Under the pieces are notes generated by a model. It did no database searches and was not told the origin of the DNA. It saw only the letters and a program-made list of their open reading frames with translations. Of a stretch of DNA of 14,672 bases, positions 6,544-14,669 are shown one piece after another. The translations under genes were made by a program, and so were the position numbers. The stretch spans positions 382 to 15,053 of the forward strand of contig JAKJFO010000098.1 in assembly GCA_022704885.1 (NCBI GenBank), in the 5' to 3' direction. The stretch is from Candidatus Rifleibacteriota bacterium (GTDB lineage Bacteria > Riflebacteria > Ozemobacteria > Ozemobacterales > Ozemobacteraceae). Position 1 is the first letter of the stretch; each line of letters opens with the position of its first letter.

Positions 6544-8364
6544 TTATTCAGAATGGGCCAATGATAGCATGAACTCGCGAATTCTGTCCAGCTGCTCATT
6601 AGCATCACGAAACATTTTAAGACTCTGAACGGTTTCGGCCTCATGCGACTTTCTGCGGGAAAGGGTGGCTTTGATGGCGCCGTGGGTGGCTTCGAGAGTA
6701 TCGCGCAAGCGGTCGTCAAGCTCAGAACCAAAATGCATGAAGGTCTGGTCTATGCTCTGATAAATCGGCCAGCGGATATTCTCGACATTCTGCACAACCA
6801 GATTTTTTACCTGCTCGAAAATGCGCTGCTTAATTCGCTTTGCCCGATTTTCAGCAGAATACAGGCGATCGACGATAGATTCAGTAACCGACTTGAGATT
6901 CGAGCTCCATTTATGCGTGACCCAGTAAGGCTTCTCTACAAGCTTAAAAGCGTCTTCGAATTCAGGCGCCTGATAGGGAATCTCAAAAATCTGCGCGGCA
7001 GTTTTTCTGATCTGCTCGATCAGCGAGTTAGTGCGATTCTGGAAAGGGTGCAGTACTGACCGCATCTTTTCCTGAAACAATTTGGCCGTCACGCCAACCT
7101 CATGTTCAAAGTATCCCGGAATAGCCTTTGCGACTACTTCTCCCAGGCTGTCTTCTTCGATCAGCAAGCAGTCTGATTTTGCAATTGTATCGGATATGAG
7201 CCTCTGCAGGTATGATTCAGCCTTTTCGCGCAGCTGAGCCGAATATTCTTCGAGGAACTCGTGCATGCGCCGGTTAGAGCCCCTGAGCAGATCGTGCGAG
7301 ATGATACGTTCCTGCTCTACTTCCAGCAGGTCCTTTTCGAAAAGCTCGACACGTTTTTCAAGGTCTGCAACCGGCATCTGCAAAGCCTTTATGCGTAATT
7401 CCAGGGCCATCTGCGCTTCGTTTATAAGCGTCAAAGCTTTGCCGGAAATGGCTTTTTTGAGAGTTGCGCTCTTTTCCGATGCGAGAAACTCGATCAGGTG
7501 ATTTTCGACCGCCAGCATGCCGCTGTTCTGCCATTGTGCAGCGTCGGCCGCGATTCTGGCGGCAAGGCCGCGACGGGCAGAAACTCTGAAAACATCGGGC
7601 TTTTCACTGAAGCCACCCTGAGTTCTGAGAACATCGACAAGAAAATTTTCAACGGTCTCCTGTTCTGCCGCATCAAGGTAATCAACCTTGTTAAGCAGAA
7701 AAAACAGGCGCGCAACCTTGGTCTTGACCTGCTTGAGAAACTCAATTTCGACCTCAGTGACCGGCGGATCGGCAGAAACCAGAAACAGCGCGGCATCGCA
7801 CTGCGGCAGAAAATTCAACGTCGCCTCGGTGTTGTGCTTGAATGTAGAACCAATGCCGGGCGTATCGATGAGCACAACATTTTTCTGCAATATCGGCGAT
7901 GGCACAAAAACTTCGACCAGCGAGACATTACGCTGATTTTTCGGATTTCCGGCTTCGGTAACGTATTCTTTCAAGAATTCGGCAAGCTCTTCATTATTTG
8001 CTGGTCGGCATTCTATCGGCGCCTTATCATCAGAAAACACGACCCGCAAGCGCCGGGCATTTTCCCAAAATATGAAAGTCGGTATGGCAGTCAGCGGAAT
8101 AACCGAAGTCGGCAGAATCTCTTCGCCAAGCAGCGCATTCAAAAACGTGCTCTTGCCGCGCTTGAACTGGCCAAGCACCGCCAGGTGAAAACGACCTTCA
8201 TTCAGACGGGATTTAAGTTCTTCAAGGCGACCGGCAAGTTTTTGCTGCTCAGGCTCAAGATTGCACAGAATGTCTCTGGCATTGGATATAGAAATCATAA
8301 GAGAATCATGATCACAGATTTCGCGGGCCTTAACGCAGCAACGATCCTGATCGCATTCTCTCAT
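6544..8364 (-). CDS. Dynamin-like large GTPase
   Basis: A 606-residue bacterial dynamin-family protein. The GTPase domain carries G1 GQFKRGKST (residues 65-73), G2 Thr92 in PLTAIPT, G3 DTPG (167-170) and G4 NKVD (225-228). Downstream are long helical stretches (about 300-600) rich in Glu, Lys and Gln, typical of the stalk and membrane-interacting helical bundle. No transmembrane helix is evident. Bacterial dynamins remodel or protect membranes; the role here is inferred only. The frame continues to 8499, inside the transporter gene. I chose the ATG at 8364 because GGAGGGG lies just before it, though the spacing is short (4 nt after GGAGG). The next ATG, at 8298, lacks a good site and would drop a Cys-rich N-terminus. 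It is the second gene of the riboswitch operon, 41 nt after the transporter stop. Confidence 0.87.
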   Translation of the reverse strand: MRECDQDRCCVKAREICDHDSLMISISNARDILCNLEPEQQKLAGRLEELKSRLNEGRFHLAVLGQFKRGKSTFLNALLGEEILPTSVIPLTAIPTFIFWENARRLRVVFSDDKAPIECRPANNEELAEFLKEYVTEAGNPKNQRNVSLVEVFVPSPILQKNVVLIDTPGIGSTFKHNTEATLNFLPQCDAALFLVSADPPVTEVEIEFLKQVKTKVARLFFLLNKVDYLDAAEQETVENFLVDVLRTQGGFSEKPDVFRVSARRGLAARIAADAAQWQNSGMLAVENHLIEFLASEKSATLKKAISGKALTLINEAQMALELRIKALQMPVADLEKRVELFEKDLLEVEQERIISHDLLRGSNRRMHEFLEEYSAQLREKAESYLQRLISDTIAKSDCLLIEEDSLGEVVAKAIPGYFEHEVGVTAKLFQEKMRSVLHPFQNRTNSLIEQIRKTAAQIFEIPYQAPEFEDAFKLVEKPYWVTHKWSSNLKSVTESIVDRLYSAENRAKRIKQRIFEQVKNLVVQNVENIRWPIYQSIDQTFMHFGSELDDRLRDTLEATHGAIKATLSRRKSHEAETVQSLKMFRDANEQLDRIREFMLSLAHSE

Positions 8365-8405
8365 GACCCCTCCATTGTTTCTGAATGTAGATCTTTGTAC
8401 GACAC

Positions 8406-9773
8406 CTATAGCCTGCTGGTTTTCTCTTCCGTGACAACGACCTTGGCCAGAACTGGTTCCATCAACCCATCCTGGCAGGTTTCTCCACTGCTCCCGCAAT
8501 CAGAATCGCTCTGAGCCAGATCGCGGCAATATGTTTCGCGCATGGCAAAAGCTGCTGCCGCCGCCAGTATACTGGTTGCCAGAAAAACGAGAAAACCATG
8601 ATGATAGGCGGCGTCAGAATAAACGCGAACTCCTTCGATGATTTTTCCATCCCACTGCTTCTCAAGCAGGTAGCCAATAAGCGACTGAATTACGCCTGCT
8701 CCGAGAATGCCCCCATTTGCCGTAGCTATAGCAAGCCCGGAAGCCTTAGAGGGATTGGACTCTTTTACCAGAGTAAGACTGAGAATATTAGCCGAAGCTG
8801 CGACACATGCAAGTGTAATCAGCACTACAACAAGGGTTTCCGGCACGGGGCCTCCCGGCCAGAAAATTATCATAGCCCACATCAACACCGAAAACAACGA
8901 ACAGAATATCATTGGCGGCTTACGTTTGCCCAGCCAGCGATCGGACAAGGCGCCGACCAGAAAAGCACCAACCGTATAGAGGATTGACACAACCAGCATC
9001 GCATTTGCTGCCTTGATGCGCGTCCAGCCGTAAACCTGCATAAAATATGGCACACCCCACAGACCTACAAATGCAACATAACCACCGAACAGACTGAAGT
9101 GAAAAAGAAACCCAAGCCACGTCTGGCGATTACCCCACACGGTTGGAATCATCTGTTTGATGGTAAGAAGAGTCTGCCTGAAAGTTACCGGATCAGATGG
9201 TTGCACGTTTTTTTCGACCGGCCTGTCTGCCACCAGAAACCAGATCAATAGCGATATCATCAGACTTGCAGCAGCGCTGATGAGAAATGGAGTACGCCAA
9301 CCCCAGGCCTGAACAGCAGCGGCAAGAGGTGTCGTTGCGATTATCGTGCCAACAGTGCCTACCACGGCCAGCAGGCCTGACATTGTCGCGAATTCGTTCG
9401 GTCGAAACCATACGGCCTGGGCTTTCATGGCGCAGACAAAAGGCGTCGCTACGCCTATTCCAATTAAAAAGCGACCTAAAAATGCGATACCATAACCTGG
9501 AGCCACAGCAAAAAGAAACGAACCAAGAGCAATCATGAGAGAGCCGGCTGCAGAGACCCGGCGCGGACCTATTGCATCGGCTACGGCGCCTATCGGAATC
9601 TGCAATGCCATGTAAACATAAAAATACACCGATGACAAAGCACTTATTGCACCAGCGCCCACCACAAACTCAGACATCAGAAAATCTGCGACAACGCCGG
9701 GAGCAATGCGATGAAAAAATGAAATGATGTAAGAACTGCTTAATACTGACCAGACTATCCAGCGCAATGACAT
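8406..9773 (-). CDS. Major facilitator superfamily transporter, first gene of the riboswitch operon
   Basis: A 455-residue inner-membrane transporter with about 12 hydrophobic helices. It shows the MFS signature after helix 2 (GAVADAIGPRR), FLGRFLIGIGVA in helix 4 and the repeated motif in the second half (GALSDRWLGKRK). The N-terminal FFHRIAPGVVADF is characteristic of a sugar-acid/organic-anion-like MFS branch, but the substrate cannot be read. The C-terminal tail is polar with three cysteines (CRDLAQSDSDCGSSGETC) and is unusual. AGGAG (9784-9780) lies 6 nt before the ATG and fixes the start. The gene follows the fluoride riboswitch by 164 nt; if the riboswitch controls it, transport of fluoride, a fluorinated compound or a counter-ion is a hypothesis. 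Proven fluoride exporters are CrcB/Fluc and CLC-F, not MFS proteins. Confidence 0.88.
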   Translation of the reverse strand: MSLRWIVWSVLSSSYIISFFHRIAPGVVADFLMSEFVVGAGAISALSSVYFYVYMALQIPIGAVADAIGPRRVSAAGSLMIALGSFLFAVAPGYGIAFLGRFLIGIGVATPFVCAMKAQAVWFRPNEFATMSGLLAVVGTVGTIIATTPLAAAVQAWGWRTPFLISAAASLMISLLIWFLVADRPVEKNVQPSDPVTFRQTLLTIKQMIPTVWGNRQTWLGFLFHFSLFGGYVAFVGLWGVPYFMQVYGWTRIKAANAMLVVSILYTVGAFLVGALSDRWLGKRKPPMIFCSLFSVLMWAMIIFWPGGPVPETLVVVLITLACVAASANILSLTLVKESNPSKASGLAIATANGGILGAGVIQSLIGYLLEKQWDGKIIEGVRVYSDAAYHHGFLVFLATSILAAAAAFAMRETYCRDLAQSDSDCGSSGETCQDGLMEPVLAKVVVTEEKTSRL

Positions 9774-9830
9774 TTTGAGCTCCTGTAATTCAAGTTAGTA
9801 GCAAAATTCAGCGATAAAGAATCGAAGGAG

Positions 9831-9875
9831 TTAACAATAATTGAAAGAAAACAAAATAGTAAAAGCCGAAATCAT
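9831..9875 (-). CDS. Possible 14-residue leader peptide in the riboswitch leader
   Basis: ATG at 9875 is preceded by AGGAG (9888-9884) with 8-nt spacing and reads 14 hydrophobic residues, MISAFTILFSFNYC, to TAA. It lies between the riboswitch and the transporter gene, with 57 nt from its stop to the transporter start. The Shine-Dalgarno is as good as those of the real genes nearby. It could be a translated leader, a tiny membrane peptide or chance. No homology is claimed. Confidence 0.35.
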   Translation of the reverse strand: MISAFTILFSFNYC

Positions 9876-9937
9876 GAGCACGACTCCTGTTTATGAGGGT
9901 GGTCGCCGCTTAAGCAGACTTCCAACCGTTAAAATAT

Positions 9938-9990
9938 GGTAGAAGTCATCAGCCATGAATCGGCATTTTTGGGGGACTTCATCCCCTGAC
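9938..9990 (-). ncRNA. Fluoride riboswitch (crcB motif)
   Basis: The minus-strand RNA matches the known aptamer, whose structure was solved for Thermotoga petrophila. P1 is GGGG (9986-9983) with CCCC (9974-9971), closing the 8-nt loop AUGAAGUC; the Thermotoga loop, recalled from the structure, is AUGAGGCC. An A-rich linker leads to a small hairpin GCC..GGC, then GGCUGAUGACUUCUACC, the signature 3' end. GAAGUC of the loop (9980-9975) pairs perfectly with GACUUC (9947-9942), the pseudoknot, and both strands differ from the Thermotoga version in a compensating way. The promoter at 9998-10026 places the start at the aptamer's 5' edge. Fluoride with magnesium stabilises this fold and usually turns the downstream genes on. 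The controlled genes here are the transporter and probably the three genes after it. Confidence 0.92.
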
Positions 9991-9997
9991 ATCGGTG

Positions 9998-10026
9998 ATG
10001 CTAACAAAAATATCTGGTGAAGTCAA
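9998..10026 (-). promoter_or_regulatory. Promoter of the riboswitch operon
   Basis: Minus-strand TTGACT (10026-10021) and TAGCAT (10003-9998) are separated by 17 nt, a near-consensus -35 with a 4/6 -10 box. The predicted start is near 9991, immediately before the riboswitch P1 strand. The fit between promoter and aptamer position supports both. Confidence 0.8.
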
Positions 10027-10028
10027 CC

Positions 10029-10049
10029 CTGCTCAATGAATTTGAGCAG
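10029..10049. repeat. Perfect inverted repeat upstream of the riboswitch promoter
   Basis: CTGCTCAA (10029-10036) and TTGAGCAG (10042-10049) are exact inverse complements around a 5-nt centre (TGAAT). It lies 2 nt upstream of the -35 box of the riboswitch promoter and directly after the terminator of the OFA transporter. It could be a regulator site or a second hairpin helping that terminator; neither strand has a T run after it. Confidence 0.5.
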
Positions 10050-10050
10050 C

Positions 10051-10083
10051 AAAAAGCCCGGCTGATACAGATCTCAGCCGGGC
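10051..10083 (-). terminator. Rho-independent terminator of the OFA transporter gene
   Basis: On the minus strand GCCCGGCTGA and TCAGCCGGGC form a perfect 10-bp stem (10083-10074 with 10065-10056), with an 8-nt loop, followed by TTTTT (10055-10051). It is 21 nt after the stop of the transporter gene and insulates the riboswitch operon downstream. Confidence 0.95.
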
Positions 10084-10104
10084 GCGAACTAACGTTTTAC
10101 TGGC

Positions 10105-11481
10105 TTATGCCTTGGCGGGTTCTTCTGATTCCTTGTGGCCGGCATCGAATTTTTCGTTGCCGATCAGGAAGGCCAGAATCAGGCCAACAGTAAGAACACC
10201 AGCGCCTGCCCAGAAGGTGTAGAGCGAAGCCTGTGCCGGAAATTTATCTTTGATGATACCGGCGAACTGAGGGCCGACGATACCAGCTGCTGACCAGGCA
10301 GTCAGAATGATACCATAGACGGTAGACATCATCTTGGGACCATAGACATCGAGGACGAATGAAGGCATCGTGCCGAAGCCACCGCCGTAGCAGAGCAGAA
10401 TGTAACAGAACAACAGACCAAACAGCCAAGGATTGCCAACATAGGCAAGAGCGACGAATACGAGGATCTGGGTGCCTACGAGCAGGCGGAAAGCCTGAAC
10501 GCGGCCGATCTTATCAGAGAGACCGCCCCAGAAGAATCTGCCCAGACCGTTGAACAGAGAGGTGATAGCGATCAGCGTGGCGCCAAAACCGGCAAGAGCT
10601 TTTACCAGGCCATCAAGAGTGGCTTTCTGTTCTTCAGATGGAGTGGCGACAGCGCGCAACTCTCTAACCACAGTGTAAGTCGGGTCGCTGTTGATGTAGA
10701 GATCCTGCAGCAGCGGAGACTGGAAACCGATAATCGCAATACCAGCAGTGATGTTGCAGAAGAAAATCAGCCACATGATGATGAATTTCTTCGACATGAT
10801 ATAGTGCATAGTCGGGTGAATGACTTCTTCCATGGCCTTGCCGGTAGAGGAAACCGGTGCCGGCGGCGGAGTATAGCCTTCCGGAAGGTATCCGGCCGGA
10901 GGATTCTTCATGAATGAACCGATCGGAACGGTCAATACGAGGAAGATAACGCCAAGATATCCGAAAACCTGCATGACGCTGCCCCCGGTGTAAGCCATAA
11001 GCCTGGGTGCGAAAACAAGTGACATCAGCAGAGCGCCGAGACCGAAGCCCATGACGACCATACCGGTAATGAAACCTTTCTTGTCAGGGAACCATTTGGC
11101 ACAGGTGGCAACCGGCGTAACGTAACCGAGGCCAAGGCCTGAACCACCAATAACACCATAGCCGATGTACAGAAGAATGATAGACTGAACATTCAGAGCA
11201 TAGGCCCCGATCAGATAACCTATACCGAACAGAGCGCCACCGCCCATGGCCAGTTTGGTCGGACCGTATTTTGCGAGATTGATTCCGCCCCATGCAGCAG
11301 CCAGACCCAGAAAACAAATCGCAGTGCTGAATGCACCAGCGACAGCTGCATTACTCCAGCCATAGCCCTCTACAAGAGGTTTCTGGAAATAACTCCAGGC
11401 GTAAACGGTACCTAGACACATCTGCAACAATGTGCCCATAATGGCGATCAGCCAACGGTTGTGGGTTTTCTCAGCACTCAT
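10105..11481 (-). CDS. OFA-family MFS transporter (oxalate/formate antiporter-like)
   Basis: A 458-residue inner-membrane protein with about 12 helices. The N-terminus NRWLIAIMGTLLQMCLGTVYAWSYF, the segment GYGVIGGSGLGLGYVTPVATCAKWFPDKKG, split here into its core GLGLGYVTPVATCAKWFPD, and WGGLSDKIGR are diagnostic of the oxalate:formate antiporter family. Many OFA proteins carry other monocarboxylates, so the substrate is uncertain; divergent fdhD-mobA favours formate or a related acid. An insert of about 40 residues between the halves carries APVSSTGKAMEEVIHPTMHY. AGGAG (11492-11488) lies 6 nt before the ATG. It has its own terminator at 10051-10083 and its own promoter at 11503-11531, so it is monocistronic. 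The hydrophilic C-terminus (KFDAGHKESEEPAKA) should face the cytoplasm. Confidence 0.9.
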   Translation of the reverse strand: MSAEKTHNRWLIAIMGTLLQMCLGTVYAWSYFQKPLVEGYGWSNAAVAGAFSTAICFLGLAAAWGGINLAKYGPTKLAMGGGALFGIGYLIGAYALNVQSIILLYIGYGVIGGSGLGLGYVTPVATCAKWFPDKKGFITGMVVMGFGLGALLMSLVFAPRLMAYTGGSVMQVFGYLGVIFLVLTVPIGSFMKNPPAGYLPEGYTPPPAPVSSTGKAMEEVIHPTMHYIMSKKFIIMWLIFFCNITAGIAIIGFQSPLLQDLYINSDPTYTVVRELRAVATPSEEQKATLDGLVKALAGFGATLIAITSLFNGLGRFFWGGLSDKIGRVQAFRLLVGTQILVFVALAYVGNPWLFGLLFCYILLCYGGGFGTMPSFVLDVYGPKMMSTVYGIILTAWSAAGIVGPQFAGIIKDKFPAQASLYTFWAGAGVLTVGLILAFLIGNEKFDAGHKESEEPAKA

Positions 11482-11502
11482 CTCTTACTCCTGCTATATG
11501 TT

Positions 11503-11531
11503 ATGATATATTCAAATTTATTGAATTTGAA
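11503..11531 (-). promoter_or_regulatory. Candidate promoter of the OFA transporter
   Basis: Minus-strand TTCAAA (11531-11526) and TATCAT (11508-11503) are separated by 17 nt. The -10 is 21 nt before the transporter start. A perfect dyad occupies the whole spacer and the -35 box, suggesting repression or activation at this promoter. Confidence 0.5.
11511..11531. promoter_or_regulatory. Candidate operator, perfect dyad in the divergent gap
   Basis: TTCAAATT (11511-11518) and AATTTGAA (11524-11531) are exact inverse complements around TATTG. It sits between the OFA transporter and fdhD and overlaps the transporter -35 box. The regulator is unknown; it does not fit the FNR box TTGAT-N4-ATCAA. 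Confidence 0.6.
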
Positions 11532-11550
11532 CGAGCCAGAGTGTATCATT

Positions 11551-11578
11551 TTGTTACTTTTTTCGCAAACTTTATTTT
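11551..11578 (+). promoter_or_regulatory. Candidate promoter of fdhD-mobA
   Basis: TTGTTA (11551-11556) and TATTTT (11573-11578) with 16-nt spacing lie about 22 nt before the fdhD ATG. The region is AT-rich, so the match could be fortuitous, but it is the only good pair in the gap on this strand. Confidence 0.4.
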
Positions 11579-11600
11579 ATAGATTCTTGAGCGGGTAAAC

Positions 11601-12407
11601 ATGCAGAAAACACAGTTGTCACCTACACACAAGCTCATGGTCAGACGTTTTGAGCAAAACAATGCATCGGAACGCGAGGAGATCATCGTCGCTGAACGCC
11701 TGATCAGCCTTTTCGTCAATGGCAATGAAGCCGTGCGCCTGATGGCTCTACCCGATCTGATCGAGGAACTGGCCACCGGATTTCTGTACAGTGAATGTGT
11801 TATCAGCCGCCGCGAAGATATAGTCATTGTCAGCTTCAACCCAACCGCCATGTCGGTAGAGGTTCAGCTGGCCACAAATATTCAACCGGTGTTCAATGAC
11901 AAGGTAAGGTCGATTACATCAGCCTGCGGACGTGGCCTCACTTTTGTCTCAGCTCTGAACGCAGGCTTTTTCAGACCGGTTACTACCAACACAACTGTAT
12001 TGCCGCAAACGGTAATCGATCTGATGCGCAAACTGCAGCGAAACTCGTCGCTTTTCCACGACACCGGCGGTGTACATTCGGCCGCCATTGCCAGAGGCAA
12101 CGAAATGCTTTTCAGCTGCGATGATATCGGCCGCCACAATGCTGTAGACAAGGCTCTTGGCTGGCTTATCCGGGCAGGGCAACTTTCTTATGAAACAGAA
12201 AACACAGCCATGCTGCTGACCACAGGCCGACTTGCTTCAGAGATGGTTACCAAGGCTGTGCGCGGCCGTTTCCCTGTGATGATTTCGCCCTCGGCCCCGA
12301 CTTCAGGTGCTGTTCAGCTGGCCGAAGACCTCGGTATCACCCTGATCGGCTTCGCGCGCGGCGAAAGATTCAATGTCTACACGCACCCGGAGCGGGTGGC
12401 CCTATGA
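11601..12407 (+). CDS. fdhD: FdhD, sulfur carrier for formate dehydrogenase maturation
   Basis: A 268-residue cytoplasmic FdhD. The family transfers sulfur from a cysteine desulfurase to the molybdenum cofactor, which formate dehydrogenase needs for activity. Conserved parts are LMALPDLIEELATGFLYSE (residues 47-65), the loop SITSACGRG with Cys109, HDTGGVHSAA (153-162) and DDIGRHNAVDK (174-184), then TTGRLASEMVTKA and GFARGERFNVYTHPERV at the end. E. coli has a Cys-x-x-Cys pair in the loop (Cys121, Cys124); here only the first cysteine is present, as in some other FdhDs. The start has GAGCGGG 5 nt upstream. The stop overlaps the mobA start by 4 nt (ATGA), so the two are cotranslated. Confidence 0.94.
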   Translation: MQKTQLSPTHKLMVRRFEQNNASEREEIIVAERLISLFVNGNEAVRLMALPDLIEELATGFLYSECVISRREDIVIVSFNPTAMSVEVQLATNIQPVFNDKVRSITSACGRGLTFVSALNAGFFRPVTTNTTVLPQTVIDLMRKLQRNSSLFHDTGGVHSAAIARGNEMLFSCDDIGRHNAVDKALGWLIRAGQLSYETENTAMLLTTGRLASEMVTKAVRGRFPVMISPSAPTSGAVQLAEDLGITLIGFARGERFNVYTHPERVAL

Positions 12408-13039
12408 TCCAGCCATCTGTCGAGCCTTTCGAAGCGGTTATTCTCGCCGGCGGTGCCAGCAGTCGTCTCGGCTACCCCAAAGCGCTCCTCGACTGGAACG
12501 GTATCCCGCTCTGGAAGCACATTGTCCGCGAAGTCGCTGCCGTTGCCGAAAAAGTTAACATCGTCGGCTTTCCCGAGCCCTTTCAGGCGCCCGACCTTGC
12601 AATTGCACGCTTCATCGATGATCCGCAGCGAACCGGTCCCCTTGGCGGACTCGCCATCGGTCTGCGTCATACCACAACAGAAAAAGTCTTTGTCATGGCC
12701 TGCGATATGCCTTTTGTCAGACGCGATGCGATTGTCGATCTGATGCAGAACGCGAAAAATGCTGACGTAGTCATACCAAGAACTCCAGACGGGGTTCACC
12801 CGTTGTTTGCTGTCTATTCGCGCGATTGCCTGAAGGCCATTGAAGCGGCGCTGGCCCACAACGAGCGCCGTATGCGCTCTTTTTACAAAGGTCTGCGTGT
12901 TCGCGAACTGACGATCAGCGAAGACAACCCCACCTGGAAAAACGTGCTGACCAACATCAACACCCCCGAACTCTCAGAAGTAATCGGCGACCGCACCTGC
13001 ACCCAGCTTACCGCGCCCTCTCCGCTTCCTCTTCCCTGA
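12404..13039 (+). CDS. mobA: MobA, molybdenum cofactor guanylyltransferase
   Basis: A 211-residue MobA-like nucleotidyltransferase that joins GMP to molybdopterin to form the guanine dinucleotide cofactor used by formate dehydrogenases. It has the NTP-binding signature LAGGASSRLGYPKALL (residues 15-30), a DDPQRTGPLGGL segment (72-83), the metal site CDMPF and the substrate loop HPLFAVY. The final recognisable motif is NINTPEL; the last 20 or so residues (to PSPLPLP) are not typical and lie in a low-complexity region next to the intron, so the original stop may have been lost. It overlaps fdhD by ATGA and forms an operon with it. MobA with FdhD implies that the host makes bis-MGD enzymes. Confidence 0.92.
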   Translation: MIQPSVEPFEAVILAGGASSRLGYPKALLDWNGIPLWKHIVREVAAVAEKVNIVGFPEPFQAPDLAIARFIDDPQRTGPLGGLAIGLRHTTTEKVFVMACDMPFVRRDAIVDLMQNAKNADVVIPRTPDGVHPLFAVYSRDCLKAIEAALAHNERRMRSFYKGLRVRELTISEDNPTWKNVLTNINTPELSEVIGDRTCTQLTAPSPLPLP

Positions 13040-13052
13040 TCGCTATCGGGTA

Positions 13053-13065
13053 TCGTCTTCGTGCT
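13053..13065 (+). repeat. Left half of a TCGTNN hexamer tract interrupted by the intron
   Basis: TCGTCT, TCGTGC and a final T read in six-base phase up to the intron border. The phase continues at 14596 with CGTAA, TCGTTC and TCGCTC. Joining the halves gives five consecutive hexamers beginning TCG. Confidence 0.75.
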
Positions 13066-13066
13066 G

Positions 13067-14203
<1,137 letters not shown>

Positions 14204-14595
14204 CAGCAACCTCCCTTCGCTCCAGGTTGATTAGACCCTTCTTAACTACTATGAAGGTATCCGACTCCCGATCAACAGTGATCGGGTCTCTCAGGTTCCT
14301 CGACTTCTCTTTCACTGCACGCTGTCTCCAAACACCCCGAAGAGCCCTCTGGCTGCATATGAATGTTACTTTACCAGAGGCAGCAGGCTTCACCAAGCAC
14401 GGAAGGCTGGCCGCTCTCAAGAATACTAACGAGGCCGAATCGAGTTCACTTGCGTTACGGCTTACAGTTTCGTCTTCGCAGGCCTCACCTTGGGGATTAC
14501 TCCTTTCAGTGCCGCGTTGACTATATGGTGAACATTCAATTACCATATTGACTACCTTTCAAATCAATAGAGAAGTCAGGCTTATCCTGACGCAC

Positions 14596-14612
14596 CGTAA
14601 TCGTTCTCGCTC
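14596..14612 (+). repeat. Right half of the TCGTNN hexamer tract
   Basis: CGTAA, TCGTTC and TCGCTC continue the six-base phase that stops at 13065 on the other side of the intron. Confidence 0.7.
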
Positions 14613-14651
14613 CTCTAACTCTTCATCGTGCCCAAAATAAAAATTCTGAAA

Positions 14652-14669
14652 CTCAATCTCAATCTCAAT
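14652..14669. repeat. (CTCAAT)3 tandem hexamer at the window edge
   Basis: CTCAAT is repeated three times without error, followed by CTT at the end of the window. The array may continue beyond it. Confidence 0.8.

Noticed and set aside
7498..8514. Plus-strand frame of 338 codons opposite the dynamin-like gene
   Set aside because: It lies opposite conserved GTPase motifs and shows no domain of its own; it is a shadow.
9841..9942. Plus-strand TTG frame of 33 residues with an upstream GGAG
   Set aside because: It is antisense to the riboswitch leader, has poor start spacing and resembles no protein.
11482..11600. Possible molybdenum cofactor riboswitch before the transporter or fdhD
   Set aside because: The gap is too short and AT-rich, and none of the conserved stems is present.
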